The position numbers and the translations under genes are program-made. The notes under the pieces are model-generated. The model made no database searches and was not told the origin of the DNA. It worked only from the letters and a program-made list of their open reading frames with translations. A stretch of 10,694 bases of DNA, from the NCBI GenBank assembly GCA_051654865.1, contig JBOFYV010000090.1, forward strand, positions 1 through 10,694, read 5' to 3'. This stretch comes from JBOFOR01 sp051654865. Lineage in GTDB: Bacteria > Bacillota > Clostridia > Peptostreptococcales > Peptostreptococcaceae. Of the stretch, positions 1 to 6,958 are shown piece by piece; position 1 is the stretch's first letter; the number at the start of each line of letters is the position of its first letter.

Positions 1-76
1 AATATGTATATCTATGGTATTTATAATACTATATTTAGTACTAGAGAATAAAAAAATAAATAGAATCAATTATTAA
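1..76 (+). CDS. Possible C-terminal end of an upstream membrane-protein gene (partial)
   Basis: The second reading frame is open from the window edge to a TAA at 74-76. It encodes about 24 residues: a hydrophobic run (ISMVFIILYLVL) followed by a polar, basic tail (ENKKINRINY). That is the usual look of a last transmembrane helix with a positive cytoplasmic end. The stop lies 6 nt before a strong intrinsic terminator, as expected for a gene end. The first frame is also open, to a TAA at 49-51, so the frame choice is not certain. No family can be named from so short a piece. Confidence 0.45.
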   Translation, partial: ICISMVFIILYLVLENKKINRINY

Positions 77-82
77 AGTAAC

Positions 83-120
83 AGTACTTTTGTCAAAATT
101 ATGGCAAGAGTACTTTTTTT
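83..120 (+). terminator. Rho-independent terminator of the upstream gene
   Basis: A 12-bp stem (arms 83-94 and 103-114, with three G-T wobbles) closes an 8-nt loop (95-102). It is followed at once by a run of six or more T. It sits just after the putative stop at 76 and separates the upstream gene from the GDPD gene. Confidence 0.85.
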
Positions 121-171
121 ATAATGATAGATTTAAGATAAAAATTACGTATTAATATATGAATCAAAAAC

Positions 172-177
172 TATAAT
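172..177 (+). promoter_or_regulatory. Candidate -10 box for the GDPD gene
   Basis: There is a perfect TATAAT at 172-177, about 68 nt before the start codon and downstream of the terminator. No good -35 hexamer lies 16-18 bp upstream; TTACGT at 145-150 is too far away. In DNA this AT-rich a TATAAT arises easily by chance, so the call is tentative. Confidence 0.3.
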
Positions 178-244
178 AAGCTTATAAATTATGTGAATTA
201 TGAAAAACTAATAAAATAACTTAAAGGGATAAAGGAAAAATAGA

Positions 245-2158
245 ATGAAAATAAATAATATACTACAAAAACCAAAAAAATTATTAAATAAGATAATAGG
301 TACATTAAAAAACATATGGAATGACTGTAAACTAAATATTAAAGAACTGATAGTATTTGAAATGCTATATAAACTAATAGTATTTTTTATATTTACTCCA
401 CTGATATATTTTGTACTGAAAGTATCAGTAAATGAAATGGGATTTTTCAATTTAACAAACAATGAATTAATAAATCTAGGATTAAAAATACCTGGAATAA
501 TATGCATTATACTAATAATGATATTAGCATTTATATCTATATTTATAGAACTAGGAGTGCTAACATATATTGCAAACCAGTCTTATTTAAAAAGGAAAGC
601 ATCTATAGGACAAGGATTAATAAATACAATAAAAATAGTACCACATACAATAGGAATATATATACTACCAATATTATTTATATGTGTGATAATGGGACCT
701 ATTGCAGGAATCGGACTAAATAGTTCCTTAATAAAAGATATATCTATACCACTATTTATAAAAGTAGAGCTACATAGAAGTGGGTTTGGTAAGATATTCT
801 TAATATTAGCTATAGTTCTATTAGTAATAATATCTCTTAGATGGATACTGTTTCTACCTATAACAGTGATTGAAAAAGTAAACTTAAAAGAAGCATTAAA
901 GAAAAGTAGAAATATATACAAAATACAAAAATTAAATATAATAAAATACTTGATACTATGGATTGCTATAAATCTAGTATTTAAGATATTACCATTAGTT
1001 TCATATGTACTAATAGGTGAATTATTAATACATGAATTATTTTTAATGAAACTGTATTTATTAATATTTATAATAGCATATACCTTTATATCATTAGTAA
1101 CAGTACCATTTTTTATAACATTTTTAGTGGAAGTTTATTATAAACTAAGAGGATACAATAGGTATGTAACTAATTCAAATAGTAAATATGACTTAAGAAA
1201 AAATAAGATATATATATTTATAAATAATAATAAAAATATAGTTCTTGCATTAATTATAGTAGCATTCTCAGCAATGGTATTTTATACATCATTTAATAAT
1301 GTTTATAAAGGTAGCAGTGACAAGAGCGTATTAGTAACAGCTCACAGGGGATATAATATCGTAGCGCCAGAAAATAGTATGTCGGCGATAAGTCTGGCAG
1401 GTGAACTATTATCGGACTATGTGGAAATAGATGCTATGACAACTAAGGACAATAAAGTAGTTATATTTCATGATACAACAACTAAAAGGTTTGATGGTAA
1501 AAATAGAAAAATTAAAGATATGACTTTAGAAGAAGTGAAACATATAGACATAGGATCGGCATATGATAATAATTCTAAAAATGTAAACAGACCCTATGTA
1601 TCATACAAAGGTGAAACAGTACCAACATTAGAAGAAGTTTTTAAAACTTTTAAGGGTAAAATTAAATTTAATATTGAGCTAAAACCAAATGGAAAAAATG
1701 ATATTCTTGAAAATGAAGTAGCAAAGTTAATAAAAAAATATAGTATGGAAAATGATGTTATAATATCTTCTCTAAATTATAACAGTCTAAATAAATTTAA
1801 AGATGAAAAATCAGGTGTCAAAGTAGGTTATATACTTACATTTGGTATAGGTGATTTCACTAAATTAGATGTGGATTTTGTATCTGTTGAGTATGGTATG
1901 CTGTCAAAAGAGTTAGTAGATGCTATGCATAAACTTGGTAAAGAAGTTCATGTATGGACATTGAATAAGGAGGAGGAAATAGTGAATGCTGCAGCTTTAG
2001 GGGTAGATAATATAATCACTGATGAGGTATGGGGTACTGTTGCAACATTGGTTAGTAATAATTATAAGAGTTATATGGATATGTATAATTATGAGGTAGA
2101 ATCTGGTCAGTGGCTTTATAATAATATTCGATATATATTAAGATATGTAAATATATAA
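245..2158 (+). CDS. Membrane-anchored glycerophosphodiester phosphodiesterase
   Basis: This 637-residue protein joins an N-terminal multi-helix membrane domain to a C-terminal GDPD catalytic domain. Hydrophobic segments lie near residues 36-60, 81-110, 131-157, 183-205, 231-257, 266-298 and 331-348, as in the GPDPase membrane domain family. The catalytic TIM-barrel part runs from about 362 to 600. It shows HRG (367-369), PEN (375-377), the metal-ligand pair E394/D396, HD (409-410), the IELK strand with E478, HVW (569-571) and the closing NIITDE. Family knowledge: such enzymes hydrolyse glycerophosphodiesters to glycerol-3-phosphate and an alcohol. The membrane anchor suggests a lipid or glycerophosphate-polymer substrate; this is inferred. 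About 37 residues follow the barrel without a recognised motif. The start is ATG with GGA at 234-236, 8 nt upstream. It appears to be a single-gene unit. Confidence 0.92.
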   Translation: MKINNILQKPKKLLNKIIGTLKNIWNDCKLNIKELIVFEMLYKLIVFFIFTPLIYFVLKVSVNEMGFFNLTNNELINLGLKIPGIICIILIMILAFISIFIELGVLTYIANQSYLKRKASIGQGLINTIKIVPHTIGIYILPILFICVIMGPIAGIGLNSSLIKDISIPLFIKVELHRSGFGKIFLILAIVLLVIISLRWILFLPITVIEKVNLKEALKKSRNIYKIQKLNIIKYLILWIAINLVFKILPLVSYVLIGELLIHELFLMKLYLLIFIIAYTFISLVTVPFFITFLVEVYYKLRGYNRYVTNSNSKYDLRKNKIYIFINNNKNIVLALIIVAFSAMVFYTSFNNVYKGSSDKSVLVTAHRGYNIVAPENSMSAISLAGELLSDYVEIDAMTTKDNKVVIFHDTTTKRFDGKNRKIKDMTLEEVKHIDIGSAYDNNSKNVNRPYVSYKGETVPTLEEVFKTFKGKIKFNIELKPNGKNDILENEVAKLIKKYSMENDVIISSLNYNSLNKFKDEKSGVKVGYILTFGIGDFTKLDVDFVSVEYGMLSKELVDAMHKLGKEVHVWTLNKEEEIVNAAALGVDNIITDEVWGTVATLVSNNYKSYMDMYNYEVESGQWLYNNIRYILRYVNI

Positions 2159-2160
2159 AT

Positions 2161-2187
2161 TTGGATATAATCAAATTATATGATAAT
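2161..2187 (+). promoter_or_regulatory. Candidate promoter for the nitroreductase gene
   Basis: TTGGAT (2161-2166) and GATAAT (2182-2187) are separated by 15 bp, or 16 bp if the -35 is read as TTTGGA from 2160. They lie just after the GDPD stop and about 45 nt before the nitroreductase start. A short inverted repeat, AATTTG (2158-2163) / CAAATT (2172-2177), overlaps the -35; it lacks a T-run and is not a terminator. Read-through from the GDPD gene is also possible, since no terminator lies between the genes. Confidence 0.35.
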
Positions 2188-2230
2188 ATAAATTTAAAAC
2201 AAAACTAGAACAGAGTAAGGAGAATTATAA

Positions 2231-2869
2231 ATGAATGTTTTAGACACAATATATAATCGTAAAAGTGTAAGAAAATTCAAAAATCAACCAGTTCCAAAAG
2301 AAGATATACTAAAAATGTTAGAAGCGGCAACACAAGCACCTTCACCAAAGCATCAGCAAAACTGGAACTTTGTTGTACTTACTAATCGTGACATAATAAA
2401 TAAAATGGCAGACATAGTAACTAAAAGCCATGAAGAGCTAGGTGAATTAGCGAAAACTGAAAAAGATAAGAAAATACATATGAGTGTAATAAAGTACTAC
2501 ACATGCTTCAAAAATGCACCAGTAGTAGTAATGGTATATGGCTCAGAGTATAAAATGATAGAATATAAAATATTAAAAGAAAATAATGCATCTAAAGAAG
2601 TATTAGATATGTTGATATCTCCACAATCGGCGGCACAAGGAATAGGTGCAGCAGTACAAAACTTCTTACTAGCAGCTACATCAATGGGATATGGTACTTG
2701 TTATATGACAGGACCAACTCATGCAAAAGCTGAAATAGAAGGATTAATTGGATTTGAAAAGCCAGGATTTGAACTAATGTCTATGATATCACTAGGTGTA
2801 GCAGAGGATAATACAGCTCCAAAGCCACCACGTAAACCACTTGAAGATGTAGTGACATTTATAGATTAG
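2231..2869 (+). CDS. Nitroreductase-family flavoprotein
   Basis: This 212-residue protein has the full length of a single-domain, FMN-dependent nitroreductase. The N-terminus holds the FMN-phosphate binding motif RKSVRKF (10-16). It is followed by APSPKHQQNW (36-45), where the family usually has APS-N-Q-W, and a helix with SAAQGIGAAVQNFLLAA (133-149) ahead of MGYGTCYM. The C-terminal ISLGVAED and PPRKPLEDV (199-207) form the second flavin-contact region. Family members reduce nitro compounds, quinones or flavins with NAD(P)H in the cytosol; the substrate cannot be read from sequence. AAGGAG at 2217-2222, 8 nt before the ATG, fixes the start. A strong terminator 26 nt after the stop suggests a short transcript. 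There is no redox regulator or partner gene nearby. Confidence 0.9.
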   Translation: MNVLDTIYNRKSVRKFKNQPVPKEDILKMLEAATQAPSPKHQQNWNFVVLTNRDIINKMADIVTKSHEELGELAKTEKDKKIHMSVIKYYTCFKNAPVVVMVYGSEYKMIEYKILKENNASKEVLDMLISPQSAAQGIGAAVQNFLLAATSMGYGTCYMTGPTHAKAEIEGLIGFEKPGFELMSMISLGVAEDNTAPKPPRKPLEDVVTFID

Positions 2870-2894
2870 TTAAAAATATAGATTTATAAAAATA

Positions 2895-2927
2895 AAAAAA
2901 GTGCTTTGCTTAGCAAGGTACTTTTTT
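2895..2927 (+). terminator. Rho-independent terminator after the nitroreductase gene
   Basis: A 15-bp stem (arms 2895-2909 and 2913-2927, including two G-T wobbles) closes a TTA loop. The 5' arm begins with an A-run and the 3' arm ends in six T, so it could also act on the opposite strand. It isolates the nitroreductase gene from the kinase gene. Confidence 0.88.
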
Positions 2928-2928
2928 A

Positions 2929-2943
2929 TTTATTCAGAAAATT
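2929..2943. promoter_or_regulatory. CodY-like box upstream of the histidine kinase gene
   Basis: The sequence TTTATTCAGAAAATT differs from the known CodY consensus AATTTTCWGAAAATT at three positions, all in the left half; the right half TTCAGAAAATT is perfect. Its 13-mer TATTCAGAAAATT (2931-2943) recurs exactly at 5473-5485 before brnQ. It lies 72 nt before the kinase start. A possible -10 (TATAAA, 2950-2955) follows it, so a bound regulator could block that promoter, but no good -35 is visible. CodY binding is inferred from the motif alone. Confidence 0.45.
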
Positions 2944-3000
2944 ATGCAATATAAAGGTATATATGGTAAAATAATCAGGGGACAAAATAAAACATATTTT

Positions 3001-3006
3001 GAGGAG
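3001..3006 (+). promoter_or_regulatory. Ribosome binding site fixing a GTG start
   Basis: GAGGAG lies 8 nt before the GTG at 3015. No in-frame ATG near this point has such a site, so GTG is taken as the start of the kinase. Confidence 0.8.
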
Positions 3007-3014
3007 TAAAAAAA

Positions 3015-5411
3015 GTGAATATACCATCTATATATAATAAAATCAAAGACTATATAATGATATTAAATAAAGAGTATGAAATAATTTTTTGTAATAAAAG
3101 TTTGTTATCTAGACTAGACTACAACGAAGAGCAAATATTAAATACAAATACTGCAGAAATTATAAATAGCACCAATATAGACAAATTAAAAATAACTAAA
3201 GAAATTAATGAAATAATAGAGCTTTATACAAAATCAAAACAATCAATCAAAATCAAATCAAACATAACTCTAGAAACTTTTAAGAATGAAGAATACATTA
3301 TTGTAGTAGGTGAAGAAGTTCAAGATAAGTCATACAATATGGAAATGCTAGAAGAAATATTAGACAATGTTAATGCAGTTATATTTCTTACAAATAGCAA
3401 AGGAAAATATTTGTATGTAAATGATGCTTTTACTAAATTAGTAGATAAAAAAAGAGAAGACATTATAGGAACATATAATAAAAATCATTGGCCTAAATCA
3501 GTTTATGAAGTTTTAGATAAAAATAATAATGAAATATTTGAAATACAAAGTCCTAAGATATTTAACGAAAAAGTAAAAATGGGTGAAAACAACTGTTGGT
3601 ATGAGAGTTATAAAGCTCCTATATTTGATGAAAATAAAAAGCCTAAATATGTGGTAGGTATAGCTCAAGATGTTAATTTATCAAAAATAGTGTCGGAAGA
3701 ATTATATAAACATCATAATGTAACTATAGTAGAAAATTATCTGAAAAATAAGGACGAGAGTTGTTTAAATTTAAATAAAATTTTAGAAAAAATTGGAGAA
3801 AATATACTTAATTATACTCAGGCGTCAGGTATGTCTATATTACTTTATGATGAAGATAAACAAGGATTTATACCATCAGTCAAACTAAAAAAAGCTAATG
3901 AATATATGAAAAATGTTGATTTAATACCATTAAGTAAGGAAGAACTGTTATCTAATAAGTATGGTAAGAATTTAAATTGTATGTTTAAAGCAGAGCAAAT
4001 ACCTAATGTAGAATTGCTAAATAATGATTGTTTAGATGAATTACAATATTCGAGCAATTATTCAATAGAGTTATACAATGAGTTTATAGGTATAATATGT
4101 TTAAGTTATGACAAAGGTGAAGAGCCTAAGTTTAATAGTGACGAGTATATGAAATACATATGTAATAAAATAGCTATGATAATAAAGAATATAAGATTAT
4201 CTTATGCAGTCGCAATAGAAAACAAAAAACGTAGATATACAGAAAAAGAATTAGAGCGTTATTTACAAATATCTGTTGATTTAGTGGCTATATTAGGTAA
4301 AAATGGATATCTAAAAAGGATAAGCCCAAATTGGATAAATGTGTTAGGGTGGTCGGAGGAAGAATTATTATCTATGCCAATCATAGAGATAATGCATCCT
4401 GAAGAATTAGCTGTTTTTAAAGATAAAATAGAAGACCAGTTTGAAGATGGAAAAATAACAAGAAATATTATTAGATTTAGACGTAAAGATGGAGAGTATA
4501 TTTTTCTTGAGTGGAGTAGTGAATATATAAGTGAAGAAGAAGAGTATATCACAACTGCTAGGGATTTAACTACAAATCTTGAAATAGAAAAAGAAAAAAG
4601 AAAGTTAGAGGAAGCAGTTCAATTAGAGGTAGTAAGAAATGAATTTTTCTCAAATATATCTCATGAGTTTAGGACACCAATAAACATTATACTTGGAACT
4701 ATGCAAGTTATTAATAAAAATATAGAAAATGATAACCTTAGATTAGATAATCTAAAAAAATATACAAACTATATAAAGCAAAATTCATATAGACTATTAA
4801 GATTAGTAAATAATTTAATAGATATAAGTAAAATGGATATAGGAATGTATGAGCTTAGATGTTCTAATCAAAACATTATAAGTATTATTGAAGATATAAC
4901 TTTATCTGTGGCAGATTATACAAAGGAGAATATGATAAATCTTATATTTGATACAGATAATGAAGAAGTAATTACCTATTGCGACCCTGATAAGATAGAA
5001 AGGATAATGTTAAATATACTTTCTAATGCTATAAAATACACTAAAGAAAATGGATGTATTAAAGTGATAATTACAACTGAGGATGATTATATAACTGTGT
5101 CTATAAAAGACAATGGAATAGGTATACCAAAAGATAAGTTAGATATTATATTTGACAGATTTGGGCAGGTAGAAGGGTCATTTAATAGAAAGCATGAAGG
5201 TAGTGGTATTGGTCTATCTTTAGTAAAAAATCTAGTAGAAATGCATGGTGGAAACATAAATGTAATTAGTGAAATAAATAAAGGGGCAGAGTTTATATTT
5301 AGTATTCCAATTAGAACTGAAGAGATAAATAATTTAGAATATGATAGAGATAGAAAGTGTAAGCATGTAGAAAGATGTGATATAGAGTTTTCTGATATAT
5401 ATAGTATGTAG
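3015..5411 (+). CDS. Soluble multi-PAS/GAF sensor histidine kinase (orphan)
   Basis: This 798-residue protein has no convincing transmembrane segment, so it should sense a cytosolic signal. In order it has a short degenerate PAS-like region (about 1-100), a PAS domain (about 110-225), a GAF-like region (about 245-395), another PAS domain (about 412-520) ending in the typical TARDLT, and a charged helical linker. The HisKA H-box follows, FFSNISHEFRTP, with the phosphoacceptor H550. The ATPase domain has the N-box (N667/N671 in NILSNAIKYT), D-x-G-x-G (D699, GIGIP), an F-box (FDRFGQVEGS) and the second glycine box GSGIGLSLVKN (729-739). A tail of about 30 residues extends past the ATPase fold. 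The kinase core is complete and should be active. No response regulator is encoded beside it. Clostridial orphan kinases of this build often phosphorylate Spo0A; applying that here is inference. Confidence 0.93.
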   Translation: MNIPSIYNKIKDYIMILNKEYEIIFCNKSLLSRLDYNEEQILNTNTAEIINSTNIDKLKITKEINEIIELYTKSKQSIKIKSNITLETFKNEEYIIVVGEEVQDKSYNMEMLEEILDNVNAVIFLTNSKGKYLYVNDAFTKLVDKKREDIIGTYNKNHWPKSVYEVLDKNNNEIFEIQSPKIFNEKVKMGENNCWYESYKAPIFDENKKPKYVVGIAQDVNLSKIVSEELYKHHNVTIVENYLKNKDESCLNLNKILEKIGENILNYTQASGMSILLYDEDKQGFIPSVKLKKANEYMKNVDLIPLSKEELLSNKYGKNLNCMFKAEQIPNVELLNNDCLDELQYSSNYSIELYNEFIGIICLSYDKGEEPKFNSDEYMKYICNKIAMIIKNIRLSYAVAIENKKRRYTEKELERYLQISVDLVAILGKNGYLKRISPNWINVLGWSEEELLSMPIIEIMHPEELAVFKDKIEDQFEDGKITRNIIRFRRKDGEYIFLEWSSEYISEEEEYITTARDLTTNLEIEKEKRKLEEAVQLEVVRNEFFSNISHEFRTPINIILGTMQVINKNIENDNLRLDNLKKYTNYIKQNSYRLLRLVNNLIDISKMDIGMYELRCSNQNIISIIEDITLSVADYTKENMINLIFDTDNEEVITYCDPDKIERIMLNILSNAIKYTKENGCIKVIITTEDDYITVSIKDNGIGIPKDKLDIIFDRFGQVEGSFNRKHEGSGIGLSLVKNLVEMHGGNINVISEINKGAEFIFSIPIRTEEINNLEYDRDRKCKHVERCDIEFSDIYSM

Positions 5412-5435
5412 CTATAAAAAGTGTATACATTATTC

Positions 5436-5464
5436 TTGACAAAAACTAGATGAAGAGTTAGAAT
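5436..5464 (+). promoter_or_regulatory. Sigma-A type promoter of brnQ
   Basis: A perfect -35 TTGACA (5436-5441) is followed by a 17-bp spacer and a -10 TAGAAT (5459-5464, 5/6). The predicted transcription start is near 5471, giving a leader of about 36 nt. That leader is too short for a T-box or other riboswitch. This is the best promoter in the window. Confidence 0.8.
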
Positions 5465-5470
5465 AAGCTT

Positions 5471-5485
5471 AATATTCAGAAAATT
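5471..5485. promoter_or_regulatory. CodY box at the brnQ transcription start
   Basis: AATATTCAGAAAATT matches the known CodY consensus AATTTTCWGAAAATT at 14 of 15 positions; only position 4 differs. It begins at the predicted transcription start, a position suited to repression. CodY is activated by branched-chain amino acids and GTP and commonly represses their uptake genes, so the site fits the function of the gene it precedes. Confidence 0.75.
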
Positions 5486-5506
5486 GTAAACAGGGGGGAA
5501 AGAGAT

Positions 5507-6823
5507 ATGACAAAAAACACAACCAAAGATGTAATAGTAATGGGGTTTGCGCTATTTTCAATGTTCTTTGGAGCAGGTAATTTATTATTTCCACCATATC
5601 TAGGTATGGTATCCGGAAGTGAATGGATAACATCTCTACTTGGATTTGTAGTAGCGGATGTTGGATTAGCATTATTAGTAATAGCAGCAGTTTCAAAATG
5701 TAATGGGGAGTTAGACAATGTATTAAATAGAGCTGGTAATGGACTAGCTAAATTAATAGGGGTAGCAGCTGTATTATGTATAGGTCCTTTTTTAGCAATA
5801 CCAAGAACCGCAGCAACTACATATGAAATGGGCGTTATGCCACTTATGGGTGATTTAGGAACAACAGGATCGATTGTATTTTGTGTATTATTCTTTTTAT
5901 TAACTTTGATACTTACTATAAAGCCATCGAAAGTAGTTGATATATTAGGAAAATTCCTAACACCAGCATTATTAATAGCACTTATAATTTTAATAATAAA
6001 AGGTTTTATGACTCCAATAGGAGATCTTAGTCAAACTCAAATGATAGACAATAATTTATTCTCAGAAGGTATTACACAAGGGTATATGACAATGGATGCA
6101 CTAGGTGCAGGGGTGCTATCAGCTGTAATAATCACTTCAATAGGAGCTAGAGGATACACTAATCCTGAAGATAAGATGAAGCTTATGCTTAAAGCTGGAT
6201 TAATAGCAGGTGTAGCATTAACTGTTATATATGGTGGATTAGTATACTTAGGAGCTACTTTATCGAATTTACCAGGGTTTGATGCTAAAACAGCACAAGC
6301 ATCGTTAATGGTAATAATAACAGAAAAATTACTTGGATACCCAGGTAAGTTAATATTAGGAGTAATAGTAGGTCTGGCTTGTTTAACAACTTCTATAGGG
6401 TTAACATCAGCAGCAGGAGAGTATTTCCAAAGTATAACTAAAGGGAAGTTATCATATGAAAAGGTAGTAATATCTATATGTGTATTCAGTGCAATAGTTG
6501 GAAGTTTTGGTGTAGATATGATAATTAAATATTCTGTGCCAATGTTAGAACTAGTTTATCCGGTACTTGTATTATTATCTGTAATGTCTATATTTGGAGA
6601 GAAGATAAAAAATAATAATGCATTCAGAGGTGGTGCATATGCAACGTTACTTACAAGTGTAATGAGTGTAGCAAATGGATTATTTGGGATAGCTCCATTT
6701 ATGACAAAGTTACCTCTTGCAGAATTTGGATTCAACTGGATAATACCTGCAATAGTAGGTGTATTAGTTGGTAGTTTAATAAGAACTAAAGAGGAACAAG
6801 GTAAATTTACTCAATCAATGTAA
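5507..6823 (+). CDS. brnQ: Branched-chain amino acid transporter BrnQ (LIVCS family)
   Basis: This 438-residue polytopic membrane protein has about 12 predicted helices, the usual size for the LIVCS family. These are Na+-coupled importers (H+ has been reported for some) of leucine, isoleucine and valine. Diagnostic motifs are FSMFFGAGNLLFPP (17-30) in the first helix, GPFLAIPRTAATTYE (93-107), the conserved GYMTMDALGA (192-201) and the TTSIGLTSAAGEYF segment (294-307). The ATG is preceded by AGGGGGG (5492-5498), 8 nt away. The gene has its own promoter, a CodY-type box and a strong terminator, so it forms a single-gene transcript. Repression by CodY when branched-chain amino acids are plentiful is inferred from the box. 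No truncation or odd feature is seen. Confidence 0.95.
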   Translation: MTKNTTKDVIVMGFALFSMFFGAGNLLFPPYLGMVSGSEWITSLLGFVVADVGLALLVIAAVSKCNGELDNVLNRAGNGLAKLIGVAAVLCIGPFLAIPRTAATTYEMGVMPLMGDLGTTGSIVFCVLFFLLTLILTIKPSKVVDILGKFLTPALLIALIILIIKGFMTPIGDLSQTQMIDNNLFSEGITQGYMTMDALGAGVLSAVIITSIGARGYTNPEDKMKLMLKAGLIAGVALTVIYGGLVYLGATLSNLPGFDAKTAQASLMVIITEKLLGYPGKLILGVIVGLACLTTSIGLTSAAGEYFQSITKGKLSYEKVVISICVFSAIVGSFGVDMIIKYSVPMLELVYPVLVLLSVMSIFGEKIKNNNAFRGGAYATLLTSVMSVANGLFGIAPFMTKLPLAEFGFNWIIPAIVGVLVGSLIRTKEEQGKFTQSM

Positions 6824-6844
6824 TTTAATATAAATTATCACAAG

Positions 6845-6879
6845 AACATCTCATCATAAGCTTGATGGGATGTTTTTTT
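6845..6879 (+). terminator. Rho-independent terminator of brnQ
   Basis: A 12-bp stem (6845-6856 and 6863-6874, with one G-T wobble) closes the loop TAAGCT and runs into seven T in all. It starts 21 nt after the brnQ stop. Confidence 0.92.
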
Positions 6880-6944
6880 AGGTTGATTTTAGAATTAATG
6901 TGTTAAGTATTGAATATATTGTTAAAGAATATTTAAAAAATATT

Positions 6945-6951
6945 AAGGAGG
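6945..6951 (+). promoter_or_regulatory. Strong Shine-Dalgarno site fixing a TTG start
   Basis: AAGGAGG lies 7 nt before the TTG at 6959. The first in-frame ATG would cut into the first membrane region of SstT, so TTG is the credible start. Confidence 0.85.
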
Positions 6952-6958
6952 AATTATA

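Noticed and set aside
583..921. Minus-strand open frame inside the GDPD gene (also 208-507 on the minus strand)
   Set aside because: Both are antisense shadows of a long, well-supported membrane protein and have no ribosome site or recognisable domain.
5465..5506. T-box or other leader riboswitch before brnQ
   Set aside because: The predicted leader is only about 36 nt, too short, and no leader terminator hairpin is present.
5476..5718. Minus-strand open frames over the start of brnQ
   Set aside because: They overlap the strong promoter, CodY box and first helices of brnQ and show no coding features.
6883..6900. CodY-like box before sstT (GATTTTAGAATTAAT)
   Set aside because: It lacks the central TTCWGAA core and has many mismatches, so it is ordinary AT-rich sequence.
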